This document shows positions 1 to 9,240 of a stretch of DNA of 64,000 nt, piece by piece. Position 1 is the first letter of the stretch; each line of letters begins with the position of its first letter. A program made the translations under genes and the position numbers. This DNA comes from Ceratobasidium sp. AG-K (taxonomy: Eukaryota > Basidiomycota > Agaricomycetes > Cantharellales > Ceratobasidiaceae), in the NCBI GenBank assembly GCA_037039685.1, contig JAWNGF010000006.1:1116001-1180000 (forward strand). Direction: 5' to 3'. The notes beneath the pieces were generated by a model. The model searched no databases. It was given only the letters and a program-made list of their open reading frames with translations, and had not been told where the DNA came from.

Positions 1-1209
1 TAGGACAACATGGTCCCCCGCCAGTGTTAGAATTTTCTGTGAGGCATTGGAGCCTCTGTTCCAATTTGTTGATTTGGGTAGATGCCGCTTCCAGGTGTGA
101 TGGAGAGTTTGATCGTCTAGATGGATTTTCCGCATGTAATGATGTTTGTCCATTTCTTCTCAAAGATTGTTGATAGCTTCTTGTATTGTGGTGATTTGCG
201 TGGTATTGGCAGTTCCTTCTTGTCGCAGGTTTTCCAAGCCTTGTGTTACGGCTTCATTCCATTTGAGTTGTCATTGCCTGGTGGTATTGAGTTCTTTGTG
301 TATGTTGTTTACAAGTCCTTGCATGTTTGCTACTTTGTTTTGAAGCCGGGTGACATCTTGTCCAACTAGGAAAGTGTTATGTTTGCTGTTCCTTGCAGCA
401 TTGAGAATATCCGTTAGGGTTCCTTGAAGAGTGTTGATGGAGTCATTGAAGATCTGCTGATTGTTTGCTAGAACCTGGGTGGCTTGTTCTAACCTGTTGA
501 GTCTTCTGTCAATCACTATTCTCATTCCGTTGATGACCCTTAAGAGTGTGTTGTGTCTTCCAAGGTGCAGATCATTGAGATCATCAAGATTGCCAATCAC
601 GGTTCTACTGTTGGAGCTGGAACTTGAACTGAGATTCCCGGGTATGTCTTGGTTCTCAGTTGTTGGTTGCTGGGAATAGCCTTGTGGTACATATGGTGGT
701 GCAGGGTTTACAGGTGTCACAGCCTGGGAGCTTATTGGGATTGGACTGGCATTGGTGATAGTACCTCTGATCTGGGGAATTTGCGGAGCATGTGGAATGT
801 GTGGCGTGGGTGGGGGTCTGATGGGAACAAGGGATATGCCCCCATGAGCTTCAGGCTGTGGAGAAAAAAATTGTCTTCTGAATGCTGTGGGCCATAGTGG
901 ACGCAAGGGTCCCGGACTTGCGTTAGAAATGGGGATTCCAATTGTGGCTGGTGTGGGATCATCGGTGATATCTCCTGGTTCCCAATTGACAATTGTGGTT
1001 TCTTCTTGGATGACCAAAGCGTTTTTGGCATTGAACGTTCCAGGCATAGAGGCTTGACTCTGTGGACGAGACCTTGCTGGTCCTCCAGCCCATGCTTGTG
1101 CAATGTCTTGTTTGTTGAGAGAACTTGTGGGTCTTGCAGCCCTGCTTGGTCCTCTCCTTGTTGACAGCAGCATTGATAGGCATGATCCTGCGTCCTCCTG
1201 GATGGACAC
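1..1209 (-). pseudogene. Gypsy element A, gag fragment with internal stop
   Basis: This is the N-terminal part of a Gag structural protein of a Ty3/Gypsy retroelement, cut by the window edge. It starts with ATG at 1209 (MSIQED, as in the gag genes at 11222 and 25252) and follows the E1/E2 Gag along its length: a proline-rich section, a serine run, then a coiled-coil-like section ending ELNTTRQ. A TGA at 273-271 interrupts the frame at codon 313. The same frame then continues to resemble E1 Gag to base 1 (NEAVTQGL, RRSNSP, LTEN), so the gene is decayed rather than ended here. The capsid and zinc knuckle would lie to the left, outside the window. The stop makes it non-functional. Confidence 0.9.
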
Positions 1210-1217
1210 GGTTGATA

Positions 1218-1229
1218 AGCTTGTTTTGT
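1218..1229 (-). other. Self-primer binding site, element A
   Basis: The 12 bases lie two bases after the LTR end on the minus strand (ACAAAACAAGCT). They are perfectly complementary to AGCTTGTTTTGT in the LTR, just downstream of its TATA box. The same arrangement is present in E1 and E2. Confidence 0.65.
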
Positions 1230-1231
1230 AA

Positions 1232-1689
1232 TGTTGTAAGCTTCTCCTTGATGGCTATGAGATAAGCTGTGATGGAGAGTGGACGGCACTAAGACCTAAG
1301 TGACCTCTTGAACCACAACACACTTAAGTGTCTGTAGGCTCTTGAGGGTAGGGGTGGTTCAAAGTGTCACTCAAAGAGGATGTTTGACAAGACAAAACAA
1401 GCTGGGGTTACCAGGCTTGTTGGTCCTCTATATATATCTAAAAGGTGACCAAGTCATACAAAGCGCAGCCACATGAGTCAAAGCAGTCTACCAATCAGGA
1501 GTGTCCATATGAGTCATGCTGTATGAACAGACATGACTTGTACCAAGCACAGCCACGTTACACAATGTAACAGGAAAACCACAAGAAGGTGGCAACACGG
1601 CGGGAAAAGAGAAACAAAACATAGTAAACGCAGCCACAAGATAGGAGGAGGCACAGACAAGTCTGATGGAGTGAGCAAGGCTCACAACA
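1232..1689 (-). repeat. LTR of element A (5' LTR, minus orientation)
   Basis: A 458-base long terminal repeat, bounded by TGTTGTAAGC at the left and GCTCACAACA at the right. It is colinear with the LTRs at 4480, 11395 and 25283. The sequence to its right changes at once to plus-strand integrase coding sequence of another element, so element A was inserted into element B. The other LTR and the target duplication lie outside the window. Reading the minus strand, the TATATATA box near 1430-1437 would drive element A. Confidence 0.85.
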
Positions 1690-2345
1690 TTGTGCAATTC
1701 TGCTACAACAATCATGTCAACAGAACCACAGGCAAGACTCCCTTTGAAATTAACTATGGATTCCACCCTAGGTGGAATATAGTGGATGTCAATGTTCAGA
1801 ACCCTTCAGCTAGAAACCTACAAGAGCAAATGGAAGAAGCAAGGAAAGAAGCAACAGCAGCAATGCAATTCCATGAAGATCAGGCAAAAGAACCCAAGGA
1901 AAAATATGAGCCAGGCGCCCTTGTTTGGGTACTAAGCACAAATTTCAAGACAAAGCGACCAATGAAGAAACTTGACAACAAGAAATTAGGTCCCTTCAAG
2001 GTTGCAAAGGCAATCTTTTCCTATGCATACAAAATTGAACTTCCCAAATCCATCAGGAAACATAACATGTTCCATATTGATCAGCTATGGAAATACAGGG
2101 AAGACAAGGAATTCAACAGGAACCAAATGCAACCACCACCCATAGAAACAGAGGAAGATGAAGAAATTTATGAAGTTGAGAAGATTGTGGATTGGAAGGA
2201 AACAAAGGAAGGACTCAAATATGTAATCTGATGGAAGGGATATCCACCAAGTGAAGATACTGAAGAAAGAGCAGAAAAGATGGCAGAACTGCTACCCATC
2301 AAGGAAGGTTCCTCAAAGAAAACCCTTTGGCACCTGTACCCCCAA
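1690..2345 (+). pseudogene. Element B, 3' end of pol (integrase C-terminus and chromodomain), broken
   Basis: The remaining 3' end of a Gypsy pol gene, disrupted on its left by the LTR of element A. The first residues (CYNNHVN, GKTPFEINYG) are the C-terminal part of the integrase core, and GPFKVAKAI to FHIDQLW is the usual integrase tail. The chromodomain starts at IYEVEKIVDW. A TGA at 2229-2231 replaces an arginine codon in the chromodomain (expected R before WKGY), consistent with a CGA to TGA change. The frame after it still reads WKGYPPSEDTEERAEKM to about 2345. It cannot make a working Pol. Confidence 0.88.
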
Positions 2346-2477
2346 ATTTCAAACAACAGCCAGTTAAAAAGAGCAGGGGGAGAGCAGCAAACCTCAACTC
2401 AAACAGCTCTCACCAGCCTTACATCACTCTAAAGCCACTCTTACACCAATCCACCAATCTCAAAAAACTTTTCAAGC

Positions 2478-3245
2478 ATGCCTGCCACTTGCCACTCAGT
2501 CACCATCAGCAACCTCCCATGGGCCACAGGCACGGCCTGCAAAATTGCAAAGTGCCTCAACTTGGGTGTGGTCTTATACCATGTTCCTCAACGCATGCAG
2601 CACATCAGACAATGCCAATACTACCCAGGGAGCAACATGCTCCATCTGGTAGTGGCAGGGGAATTCAAGTGGGTTGGACACAAGACGCCCACAAAGCAAC
2701 AACTCAGGGAGCAACCAAGTGTCCTGATAGCCAGGGGGTGTGCAGCGTTCTCAGCCCAGGAGGCAATTTTGGGGAGCGTCAAGAACAGGACAAGCAAGGC
2801 ATGGGGGGACCATCACATTGACGACCCCCATGTGTGGCAGTCCAAGTGGATCTGGGAGGAGAAGGAAGGAAGGGCGTGTTTGTGCCACAAGTGGGAATGG
2901 GATGCAGCTTGGGATCAGGATCTGAAGGACTGGATGGAGGACAGGGGCCAATGGGCCAAGGAGCTTGAATACAAGCTGCAGTGGTGGGACAACAGTCCCA
3001 ACCTGGACCAATGGGCAGAAAGGGAAGGGTTGCCAACAGAATGGCTGGCGGAGGAAGAGAGGGTTTGGGTCAAGGACCAACCCACATGGGAAGAAGGGTG
3101 CAAGGAGGTGCCCATGGAGTTGAAGGAGGAAGTGGGGGACTCAGCAGAGAACCCCATAGTTCTGGAAGAGGAGGAGGAAGCAATTTGGTCCCAAGGGGAC
3201 AAGGAGGCGTTTGAAAAAATGGTAGGCAGCTATAAATTACAGTAG
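2478..3245 (+). CDS. Element B accessory ORF3 (255 aa), divergent homologue of ORF3 in E1 and E2
   Basis: A tryptophan-rich, acidic protein of unknown function lying between pol and the 3' LTR of element B. It starts with ATG at 2478 (MPAT), which lines up with MPAV in the copies at 5740 and 12656. All three proteins are 254-255 residues long. Shared blocks are GEFKWVG, RGCAAF, W-x-AAWD-x-DLKDW and the acidic tail. Near the C terminus NPIVLEEEEE sits where the other copies have NPIDLTLEE, a pattern like a SUMO-interacting motif. It is still open although the pol upstream is broken. I do not recognise a catalytic domain. Function unknown. Confidence 0.75.
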   Translation: MPATCHSVTISNLPWATGTACKIAKCLNLGVVLYHVPQRMQHIRQCQYYPGSNMLHLVVAGEFKWVGHKTPTKQQLREQPSVLIARGCAAFSAQEAILGSVKNRTSKAWGDHHIDDPHVWQSKWIWEEKEGRACLCHKWEWDAAWDQDLKDWMEDRGQWAKELEYKLQWWDNSPNLDQWAEREGLPTEWLAEEERVWVKDQPTWEEGCKEVPMELKEEVGDSAENPIVLEEEEEAIWSQGDKEAFEKMVGSYKLQ

Positions 3246-3275
3246 TTGCCATTCAGGTCCCCTAAATGGGCTCTT

Positions 3276-3288
3276 AAAGGGGGGTAAT
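3276..3288 (+). other. Polypurine tract of element B
   Basis: AAAGGGGGGTAA directly before the TGTTGTGAC start of the element B LTR. This is the expected plus-strand primer site of an LTR retroelement, and it fixes the plus orientation of element B. Confidence 0.75.
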
Positions 3289-3783
3289 GTTGTGACCCAA
3301 GGCCCCTCTAATTGACTTGGACCCCGACTTGTGTGCCTTGTGTTGTCCTTCCTGTGTTCTCCTTTGTGTGTTCTTCCTTTGTGTTCTGTTTTCTTTGTTC
3401 TTGTGCAGCCTTAAGCTGCTTCCTTTTTCTTTTGTCTTACAACTTCCTTTCTTGGTAAGTCATGTTCCTTTCTAGGACATGACTCATAGAGCTTTCTGAT
3501 TGGTTAGTTTTGTATGACGTGTTTCTTGGCATGAGCATGACTCATGCCTTTTCTGAATATATAATGAGGCAACAACAAGCATGGTATCCCCATCTTTTTT
3601 GCCTTGTCATTTCCCCAACAAACAGTCCTTCACTGGGTTTCCCTCAGGGTTACCTTGGATCCTCAGGTCTTAGTGCCATTCATAGTCTACAGTTCACAGT
3701 TCTTCTGGTGCCAAGTCTCTCTAAGTCTTGACTTGAGCACATACAGTTACAGTTGGCAACCATCATAGTGTTGGGTTGCAACA
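3289..3783 (+). repeat. 3' LTR of element B
   Basis: The repeat begins TGTTGTGACCC after the polypurine tract and ends GGGTTGCAACA, which are imperfect inverted ends typical of LTRs, about 495 bases in all. No partner LTR is in the window. Sequence of an unrelated small inverted-repeat element starts immediately after it at 3784, which supports the right boundary. Confidence 0.7.
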
Positions 3784-3981
3784 TTGTGATTGTGTGAACT
3801 ATCTTGTCAAGCTTGTGATGGTTTGTGAGTGCTCATGAGATGTTACAAGCAGAATCAAGCCTTTTGCTCATTTGTCTCCTGAGTGCTTATGAGCAATCCC
3901 AAGTGCTCCAGAGACTGCTGAGATAGTCCCAGGCATCACAAGACCTCAAGAGCCAACCAAAATTTCTCATCTTTGGTTGAG
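3784..3981 (-). repeat. MITE copy, cut by insertion of element B
   Basis: This stretch is an inverted copy of the small element at 27841-28078. Shared blocks include ACTATCTTGTCAAGC, GTGAGTGCTCATGAGATG, TTGTCTCCTGAG and, at the end, CTTTGGTTGAG. The match starts exactly where the element B LTR ends, about 40 bases inside the MITE. So element B was inserted into this copy, and the missing end should lie beyond the left window edge. Confidence 0.75.
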
Positions 3982-4479
3982 TAATACAACAAGGTGAGAA
4001 TGATGAGTAGCATAACCTTGACTAGGGCTGTCCAAAATAGTAATCAATACATATTGATTAGAAATCTGAGTGTTACTCTAATCAAAAGTTATCAGCACAT
4101 GACATTGGAGTGGTACTGATTAACTATTCATTACAGGAGTATTTAATCACTACCCAATGGAATATTAATCAATGCCAAATCAATACTGAGTACCATGCCT
4201 GTTAACCCTACATAAACCTGGTACTTTGACTGATACTTGCAACAAATGCAACATAGGATGGTTTCAAGTAACATGAACAATAGGATGTTGGTCATTGTTG
4301 GTTTGCATAGTGAGGAAGGGTTGGAATCTGCCAGCCAATTGGGTGTAGCACTTCTTATATGCATACAAGAAGACAGTCCTGTATGGGAGTGCACTTCTTG
4401 TCACTGCCCAAGGTATTTTAGTCACAGTCATGGACCAAGAACTATGGCTGCTAGTGAAATGTGAGTGGGAAGGGGTGAG

Positions 4480-4933
4480 TGTCGTAAGCTTCTTCTTAGT
4501 GGCTATAAGACAAGCCGCGATGGAGAGTGGACGGCACTAAGACCTAAGTGACCTCTTGAACCGCAACACACTTAAGTGTCTGTAGGCTCTTGAGGGTAGG
4601 GGTGGTTCAAAGTGTCACTCAAAGGGGATGTTTGACAAGACAAAACAAGCTGGGGTTTCCAGGCTTGTTGGTCCTCTATATATATACGCAAAGTGGCCGA
4701 GTCATACAAGGCGTAGCCACATGAGTCACAGCAGTCAACCAGTCAGGAGTGTCCAAGTGAGTCATGCTGTATGAACAGACATGACTCGTACAAAGCACAG
4801 TCGCGTTACACAAAGTAACAGAATAACCACAAGAAGGTGGCAACGTGGCAAACAGAAACGGGAACGTAACAAAAGAAAGAGACAGGCGGGCGAGACAATG
4901 GGCGAGTCCGATGGAGTGAGCTAGCTCACAACA
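4480..4933 (-). repeat. E1 3' LTR
   Basis: A 454-base LTR, TGTCGTAAGC to GCTCACAACA, preceded by the target duplication GTGAG. The polypurine tract (AGGGGGGAGTAA on the minus strand, about 4934-4947) lies directly inside it. Confidence 0.93.
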
Positions 4934-4975
4934 TTACTCCCCCCTAAGAGACCGTCTAGGGGACCTGGACGGGCT

Positions 4976-5740
4976 CTATTGGATCCCACAATCCTTGCCT
5001 TTTGCAAGCATGTACTCCTCCAGTCCCTCGTCCTCCTCCAGGGTCAGGTCGATGGGGTTGAAGACGGTATTTCCTGGTTCGTCCGAGAACTTCTCCCATT
5101 CTTCCCAAGTCTCCTCCTTCGTCCAATCTGCATTTGCCCAGTCCAAAACCCTCTCCTGGGCCTCCACAAACTCCTCGTCCCACTGTCGCACGTCGGGCTC
5201 CGCCTCCTTCCATGCCGACACATCAGTCTCCTCCTTCTTCCACCAGAAAGGCTCCCAGTCGATCTTCTCCTTCTGGTATCGGCCCCTCTCCATCCTCCAG
5301 TCGCTCAGGTCCTTCTCGTAGTTGGCGTCCCAAGCGTCGTTCCATCTAGGCCGAAGCGTTGGCTGCCTTCCGTCGTACCCGGGTACCCACTCGCTCGAGT
5401 ATGCTCCCTCTTGTCCCCATTCAACCACCCCGAGCATGTGGGTGGAGAGGAGGACGACCTCGGAGACCTGGAAAGCCGCGCACCCTCGGCAGACGAAAAT
5501 GTCCTTTCGTAGGAGTTGCATGCGTGTCGGCCACTTCTTTCCAACCCATTGGAATTCTCCCAGGTCCGAGTGTAGGACGTCGTCCGACGCCCTAAAGTGC
5601 ATCCTCCCCGAGCCTTGTTGGGACCTTTTGAAAACGTAGAGTGCGGCCCCGGAGTCGAGGATCCTTGCCGTGGCGAAAGCAGGTCCTTCGAGGACACGGA
5701 CGAGGTTGTTGGTGATGGTTGAGCGGGTGACGGCAGGCAT
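4976..5740 (-). CDS. E1 accessory ORF3, W-rich acidic protein with C-terminal SIM-like motif
   Basis: A 254-residue protein of unknown function encoded between pol and the 3' LTR. The start is the ATG at 5740 (MPAVTRSTI). The frame is open upstream to 5800, but only from MPAV on do the three homologues (here, E2, B) agree. It has a basic to mixed N-terminal half (KRSQQ, GEFQWVGKKWPTR, CRGCAAF), then a strongly acidic, tryptophan-rich half (repeated D/E-W spacing). It ends with NPIDLTLEEDEG, which fits a SUMO-interacting motif (hydrophobic core then acidic residues). By hand comparison with E2 about 20 of 254 residues differ, and in 5300-5560 most base changes are silent, suggesting selection. 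LDSGA near residue 30 resembles an aspartic protease site but is absent from B. Confidence 0.82.
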   Translation of the reverse strand: MPAVTRSTITNNLVRVLEGPAFATARILDSGAALYVFKRSQQGSGRMHFRASDDVLHSDLGEFQWVGKKWPTRMQLLRKDIFVCRGCAAFQVSEVVLLSTHMLGVVEWGQEGAYSSEWVPGYDGRQPTLRPRWNDAWDANYEKDLSDWRMERGRYQKEKIDWEPFWWKKEETDVSAWKEAEPDVRQWDEEFVEAQERVLDWANADWTKEETWEEWEKFSDEPGNTVFNPIDLTLEEDEGLEEYMLAKGKDCGIQ

Positions 5741-8700
5741 TGTGGTGAGCAAAAAAGGTTGAGAGCGTTGAGCAATGAGTAAGTGTTGGAGTAGTTGCAA
5801 GTTCTGCAGATGACACTACTCGTTTTGCCCCTCCTGCCTTTTATCTTCCCTGGAGCGTAGTTAGATGGCGTGGGAGCTTCGGGGTGTCGGCGTAGAAGGT
5901 CCTTGATGATCTTTGAAAGGTGACCAAAGTCTTCCGCCCTTTGTTCTGTGTCTTCTTCACTTCCATAACCCTTCCATCTGACCCTGTAGAAAAGGCCGTC
6001 CTTTGTTTCCTTCCAGTCCAAGACCTTCTCTACTTCGTACTCTTCTTCTCCTTCCTCTGTTATGATCGGCGGTGGTCGGGGTTGGTTGCGGCTGAATTCG
6101 GTGTCTTCCTTGTAAGGGCTGAGCAAATCGATGTGGAAAACAGGGTGCACCCTCATTGTTGCCGGCAGATCAAGCTCATAAGCGTGTGATCCTATCTGCC
6201 GCTTCACGACGAATGGCCCGTGCTTTTTGTTGTCCAGTTTCTTCGATGGTCTTTTTGTTTGAATGTTTCTCCCAAGTAGCCATACTAGATCTCCTTCTTG
6301 GTACTTGTTCTTTGGCTCTTCTTCTGGGAGCCTTTGGGTTTTCATAGCCGCAATTGCTTCGTCATGGATTTTACGCCATTTTCCCGTGATGTTGTTTGCT
6401 TCTGGAACCTCTGAATCTTCTGCTGAGATGTTCCACAGTGGTTCCCTCCCATAGACAATCTCGAAAGGGGAATTACCTGTTACGCGATGCTTCTGTAGAT
6501 TATAGCTGAATTCCGCAATCGGTAATAAGTCCGCCCAATCATCCTGTCGGTAGTTGACGAAAGATCGTAGCCAGCCTTCCATCCATTGATTGACTCTCTC
6601 CGTTATTCCATCTGTTTGAGGATGGTAGGCAGTACTGAAGCCTGGGCTAGTTCCAATTTTCTCATAAATGGCTTTCATAAGTTTGGAGTTGAAGGTAGTT
6701 CCTCGGTCTGAGATCGTGCTCTTTGGGAAACCGTGCAGTTTCCAAACGTTTGTGATGAAAAGATTTGCAAGGTCGCTTGCCGTGTGAGATTCTTTGCAGG
6801 GTATGAAGTGCGCCATTCTTGAGAATCTGTCCACCACTACTAAGATGCTATCTGATCCTCTGGATCTTGGTAACTTCACCACGAAGTCGAACGCTATGTC
6901 TTCCCACGGTCCCTTTGGAATCTCTAGAGGCTTGGTCGGGACTATTGACTTTGTTCCTTTTGTCCGCTGGCAGGTCTCGCAGGATTCCACGTATCTGTTT
7001 ATGCTTTGCTTCATCCCTGGCCAGAAGTACCTTCTTGATATTAGTTCCAGTGTTCTAGCTTGTCCTTGATGTCCTGCGATTTTTGAGTCGTGATGAAGTC
7101 GCATGATGGCCAGTCTGGATTCCCTATCTTCTGGAACGTAGATCTTTCCTTTGAACCATACTAGTCCCTCCTTGAAGTCATAATCCTTTGTGCTATGTTG
7201 TAGGGTTTTTGGTAACGTTTCCTTTGACTTGCAGATTTCTTTGATTTGCGCCAATCCTTCATCTGTTTCTTGAGCCTCCTTGATAGTTTCTATGATGTCT
7301 GTGTCTACCTGTCCCATAAATCCTTTGAACCTTTCAACAGATATCATAACTTGTTCAGGCGTCGGGATATCTTCATGGTCTGACCGTCTCAACAACAGGT
7401 CCGGCTTTGATGACAGGATGCCAGGGCGATATATGATGTCAAAGTTGTAAGAAGCAAGTAATTGGTGCCATCTTGCGTGTCGGCGGTTGAACGTTCTTGC
7501 TTCCTTCCAGAATTGTAGGTTCCTATGATCGGTGTAGATGGTGATAGGGTTCCTTGTTCCTTCAAGGTACAGCCTCCAATGTGTCAAAGATTCTATAATT
7601 GCCATAAGTTCTTTGTCGTGGACGTCGTAGTTGAGCTGAGCCTCGTTGAAAGACTTTGATAGAAAAGCAATAGGGTGTAGGTAGCCATCATCTTGCCTTT
7701 GCGACAGGATTGCTCCCATTGCTACTCCACTTGCGTCTGTTTCCAAGAAGAAGGGTTTGTCAGGGTTCGGATGGCGTAGAGTGGGTTCCTTGCTGATTTC
7801 CGCTTTTAGGGCTTCAAAGGCTTCCTGTTGGTCGATTCCCCATTCCCATTTGTTCTCCTTTCTTGTCAAGGTTGTTAGGGGCTTTGCTATCCGGCTGAAA
7901 TTCGGTACAAATCTTTGGTAAAAATTTGCGAATCCTAGGAATGCCTGTACTTGTTTGACCGTTCTTGGTTCCTTCCATTCCTTTATTGCCTTTACTTTTT
8001 CTTCCTCCATAGAGATGCCTGAATCGCTGATTCCGAGTCCAGTATATGTCAATTTGGTGACAAAGAACTCGCATTTTGGAAGTTTTGCAAAAAGATTTTC
8101 CTCCAGCAAGATCTTCAGTACTTTTCTGACATCCACGCTATGTTGGCTTCTGTCCTTGGAGAAGACTAGGATGTCGTCAATGTATACTATGACGCATACG
8201 TCGATAAGATCATGGAAAATGTGATTCATATATCTTTGGAAGATGGCGGGCGCGTTCTTCAGTCCGAAAGGCATGACGACGTATTCGAACAGACCCTCCT
8301 TTGTTCTGAAAGCTGTTTTCCATTCGTCGCCTTCCCTAATTCTGATATTGTTGAAACCCATGCGTAGATCGATCTTGGAGAAAATTTTTGCGTCCTTGAT
8401 TTTATCCAATAGGTCTTCCATTAGGGGCATAGGAAATCTGTCGTCCTTTGTAATGGCGTTTACTCCCCTGAGGTCTTGGACGAGTCGTAGTTGGCGAACT
8501 GCCCCTGGATTTCTTGGATCGATAGGTTTCTTGACAAAGAAACAAGGAGATGCAATGGGTGATTTGCTTGGTCGAATTTTCCCCGCCGCGATTTCTTCAT
8601 CCAGGTATTCTCTTAGTGCAATAGATTCTGCTGGAGAGAGAGGGATAGGTCTGGCGGGTTTCGGGAGTTCAGCTCCTTCTTTGAAGTCGATGGCGCAGTC

Positions 8701-9240
8701 GTATGGACGATGATCCGGGATTCTCTTGAATTTCTCTTCACTGAAGACATCTGCAAATTCCTTGAATTCTTCTGGAAGATCGTCTATTGAGGCCGTTCTT
8801 GCTTGTATGGGTTCTGGCCGCCATGATATGTGCTTCGTTTTCCAATCAATGACCGGGTTTGCTTCTTCTAACCATTCCAATCCCAGGATAAGTTTAGTTT
8901 CCCCAGTAGGCATAACGAAGAAGACTTGTTTGAAGGTTCTTCCCTCCACGTTTATTTCCAGCTTAGCTTTAAAACGTATTTGGTGAGAGAGTTCCTTCCC
9001 CTGGATACCAATTACTTTTCGCGGAGTGGAGAGTTCCATGAGTGGAATGTTGTTGGATCGAGCCCACGAGATGTCCAAGAAGTTCTTTGATGCTCCAGAG
9101 TCGATGAGGGTTGGGATAGGATCTGTGATTCCGGCAACGTTTGTGTGAACAATGGTAGATTCATTTGTCGCTCTAAAGTACATTGTTTCCGTTGTCGGTT
9201 GTTTGGTCTCTCCGCACACAGTTAGAGGGAGACCCCTTCT
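5305..9240 (-). CDS. pol: E1 Pol polyprotein (protease, RT, RNase H, integrase, chromodomain)
   Basis: The enzyme polyprotein of E1. The frame has no ATG near its beginning (the first codons are read through from gag). It lies -1 to gag and is continuous from the slippery heptamer at 9246-9240. Counting from codon 9219, it shows the protease LIDSGAS (38-44), reverse transcriptase YIDD (346-349), RNase H ETDASG (493-498), and an HHCC zinc site (HH 709-710, CETC 747-750). It then shows integrase D-D-E in AFDF, SDRG and TDGITE, and a chromodomain from EYEVEKVLDW (about 1060) with KGY but without the usual WEP. About 190 further codons overlap ORF3 in another frame. In E2 a TGA ends the frame before that overlap, so the tail may not be functional. 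Confidence 0.93.
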   Translation of the reverse strand, partial: RRGLPLTVCGETKQPTTETMYFRATNESTIVHTNVAGITDPIPTLIDSGASKNFLDISWARSNNIPLMELSTPRKVIGIQGKELSHQIRFKAKLEINVEGRTFKQVFFVMPTGETKLILGLEWLEEANPVIDWKTKHISWRPEPIQARTASIDDLPEEFKEFADVFSEEKFKRIPDHRPYDCAIDFKEGAELPKPARPIPLSPAESIALREYLDEEIAAGKIRPSKSPIASPCFFVKKPIDPRNPGAVRQLRLVQDLRGVNAITKDDRFPMPLMEDLLDKIKDAKIFSKIDLRMGFNNIRIREGDEWKTAFRTKEGLFEYVVMPFGLKNAPAIFQRYMNHIFHDLIDVCVIVYIDDILVFSKDRSQHSVDVRKVLKILLEENLFAKLPKCEFFVTKLTYTGLGISDSGISMEEEKVKAIKEWKEPRTVKQVQAFLGFANFYQRFVPNFSRIAKPLTTLTRKENKWEWGIDQQEAFEALKAEISKEPTLRHPNPDKPFFLETDASGVAMGAILSQRQDDGYLHPIAFLSKSFNEAQLNYDVHDKELMAIIESLTHWRLYLEGTRNPITIYTDHRNLQFWKEARTFNRRHARWHQLLASYNFDIIYRPGILSSKPDLLLRRSDHEDIPTPEQVMISVERFKGFMGQVDTDIIETIKEAQETDEGLAQIKEICKSKETLPKTLQHSTKDYDFKEGLVWFKGKIYVPEDRESRLAIMRLHHDSKIAGHQGQARTLELISRRYFWPGMKQSINRYVESCETCQRTKGTKSIVPTKPLEIPKGPWEDIAFDFVVKLPRSRGSDSILVVVDRFSRMAHFIPCKESHTASDLANLFITNVWKLHGFPKSTISDRGTTFNSKLMKAIYEKIGTSPGFSTAYHPQTDGITERVNQWMEGWLRSFVNYRQDDWADLLPIAEFSYNLQKHRVTGNSPFEIVYGREPLWNISAEDSEVPEANNITGKWRKIHDEAIAAMKTQRLPEEEPKNKYQEGDLVWLLGRNIQTKRPSKKLDNKKHGPFVVKRQIGSHAYELDLPATMRVHPVFHIDLLSPYKEDTEFSRNQPRPPPIITEEGEEEYEVEKVLDWKETKDGLFYRVRWKGYGSEEDTEQRAEDFGHLSKIIKDLLRRHPEAPTPSNYAPGKIKGRRGKTSSVICRTCNYSNTYSLLNALNLFCSPQCLPSPAQPSPTTSSVSSKDLLSPRQGSSTPGPHSTFSKGPNKARGGCTLGRRTTSYTRTWENSNGLERSGRHACNSYERTFSSAEGARLSRSPRSSSSPPTCSGWLNGDKREHTRASGYPGTTEGSQRFGLDGTTLGTPTTRRT

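Noticed and set aside
4143..4394. Coding frame in the left hAT-like arm
   Set aside because: Short, without motif, and lying in a non-autonomous transposon arm.
5640..5660. LDSGA in E1/E2 ORF3 as a second aspartic protease
   Set aside because: The motif is missing in the homologous protein of element B (LNLGV at the same place), and no flap or other protease features are visible.
9217..9219. GTG as the start codon of E1 pol (and GTG starts at 50293 and 50853)
   Set aside because: Eukaryotic translation rarely begins at GTG. For pol the frame is open upstream into the frameshift site; for the E4 leader frames initiation is simply unknown.
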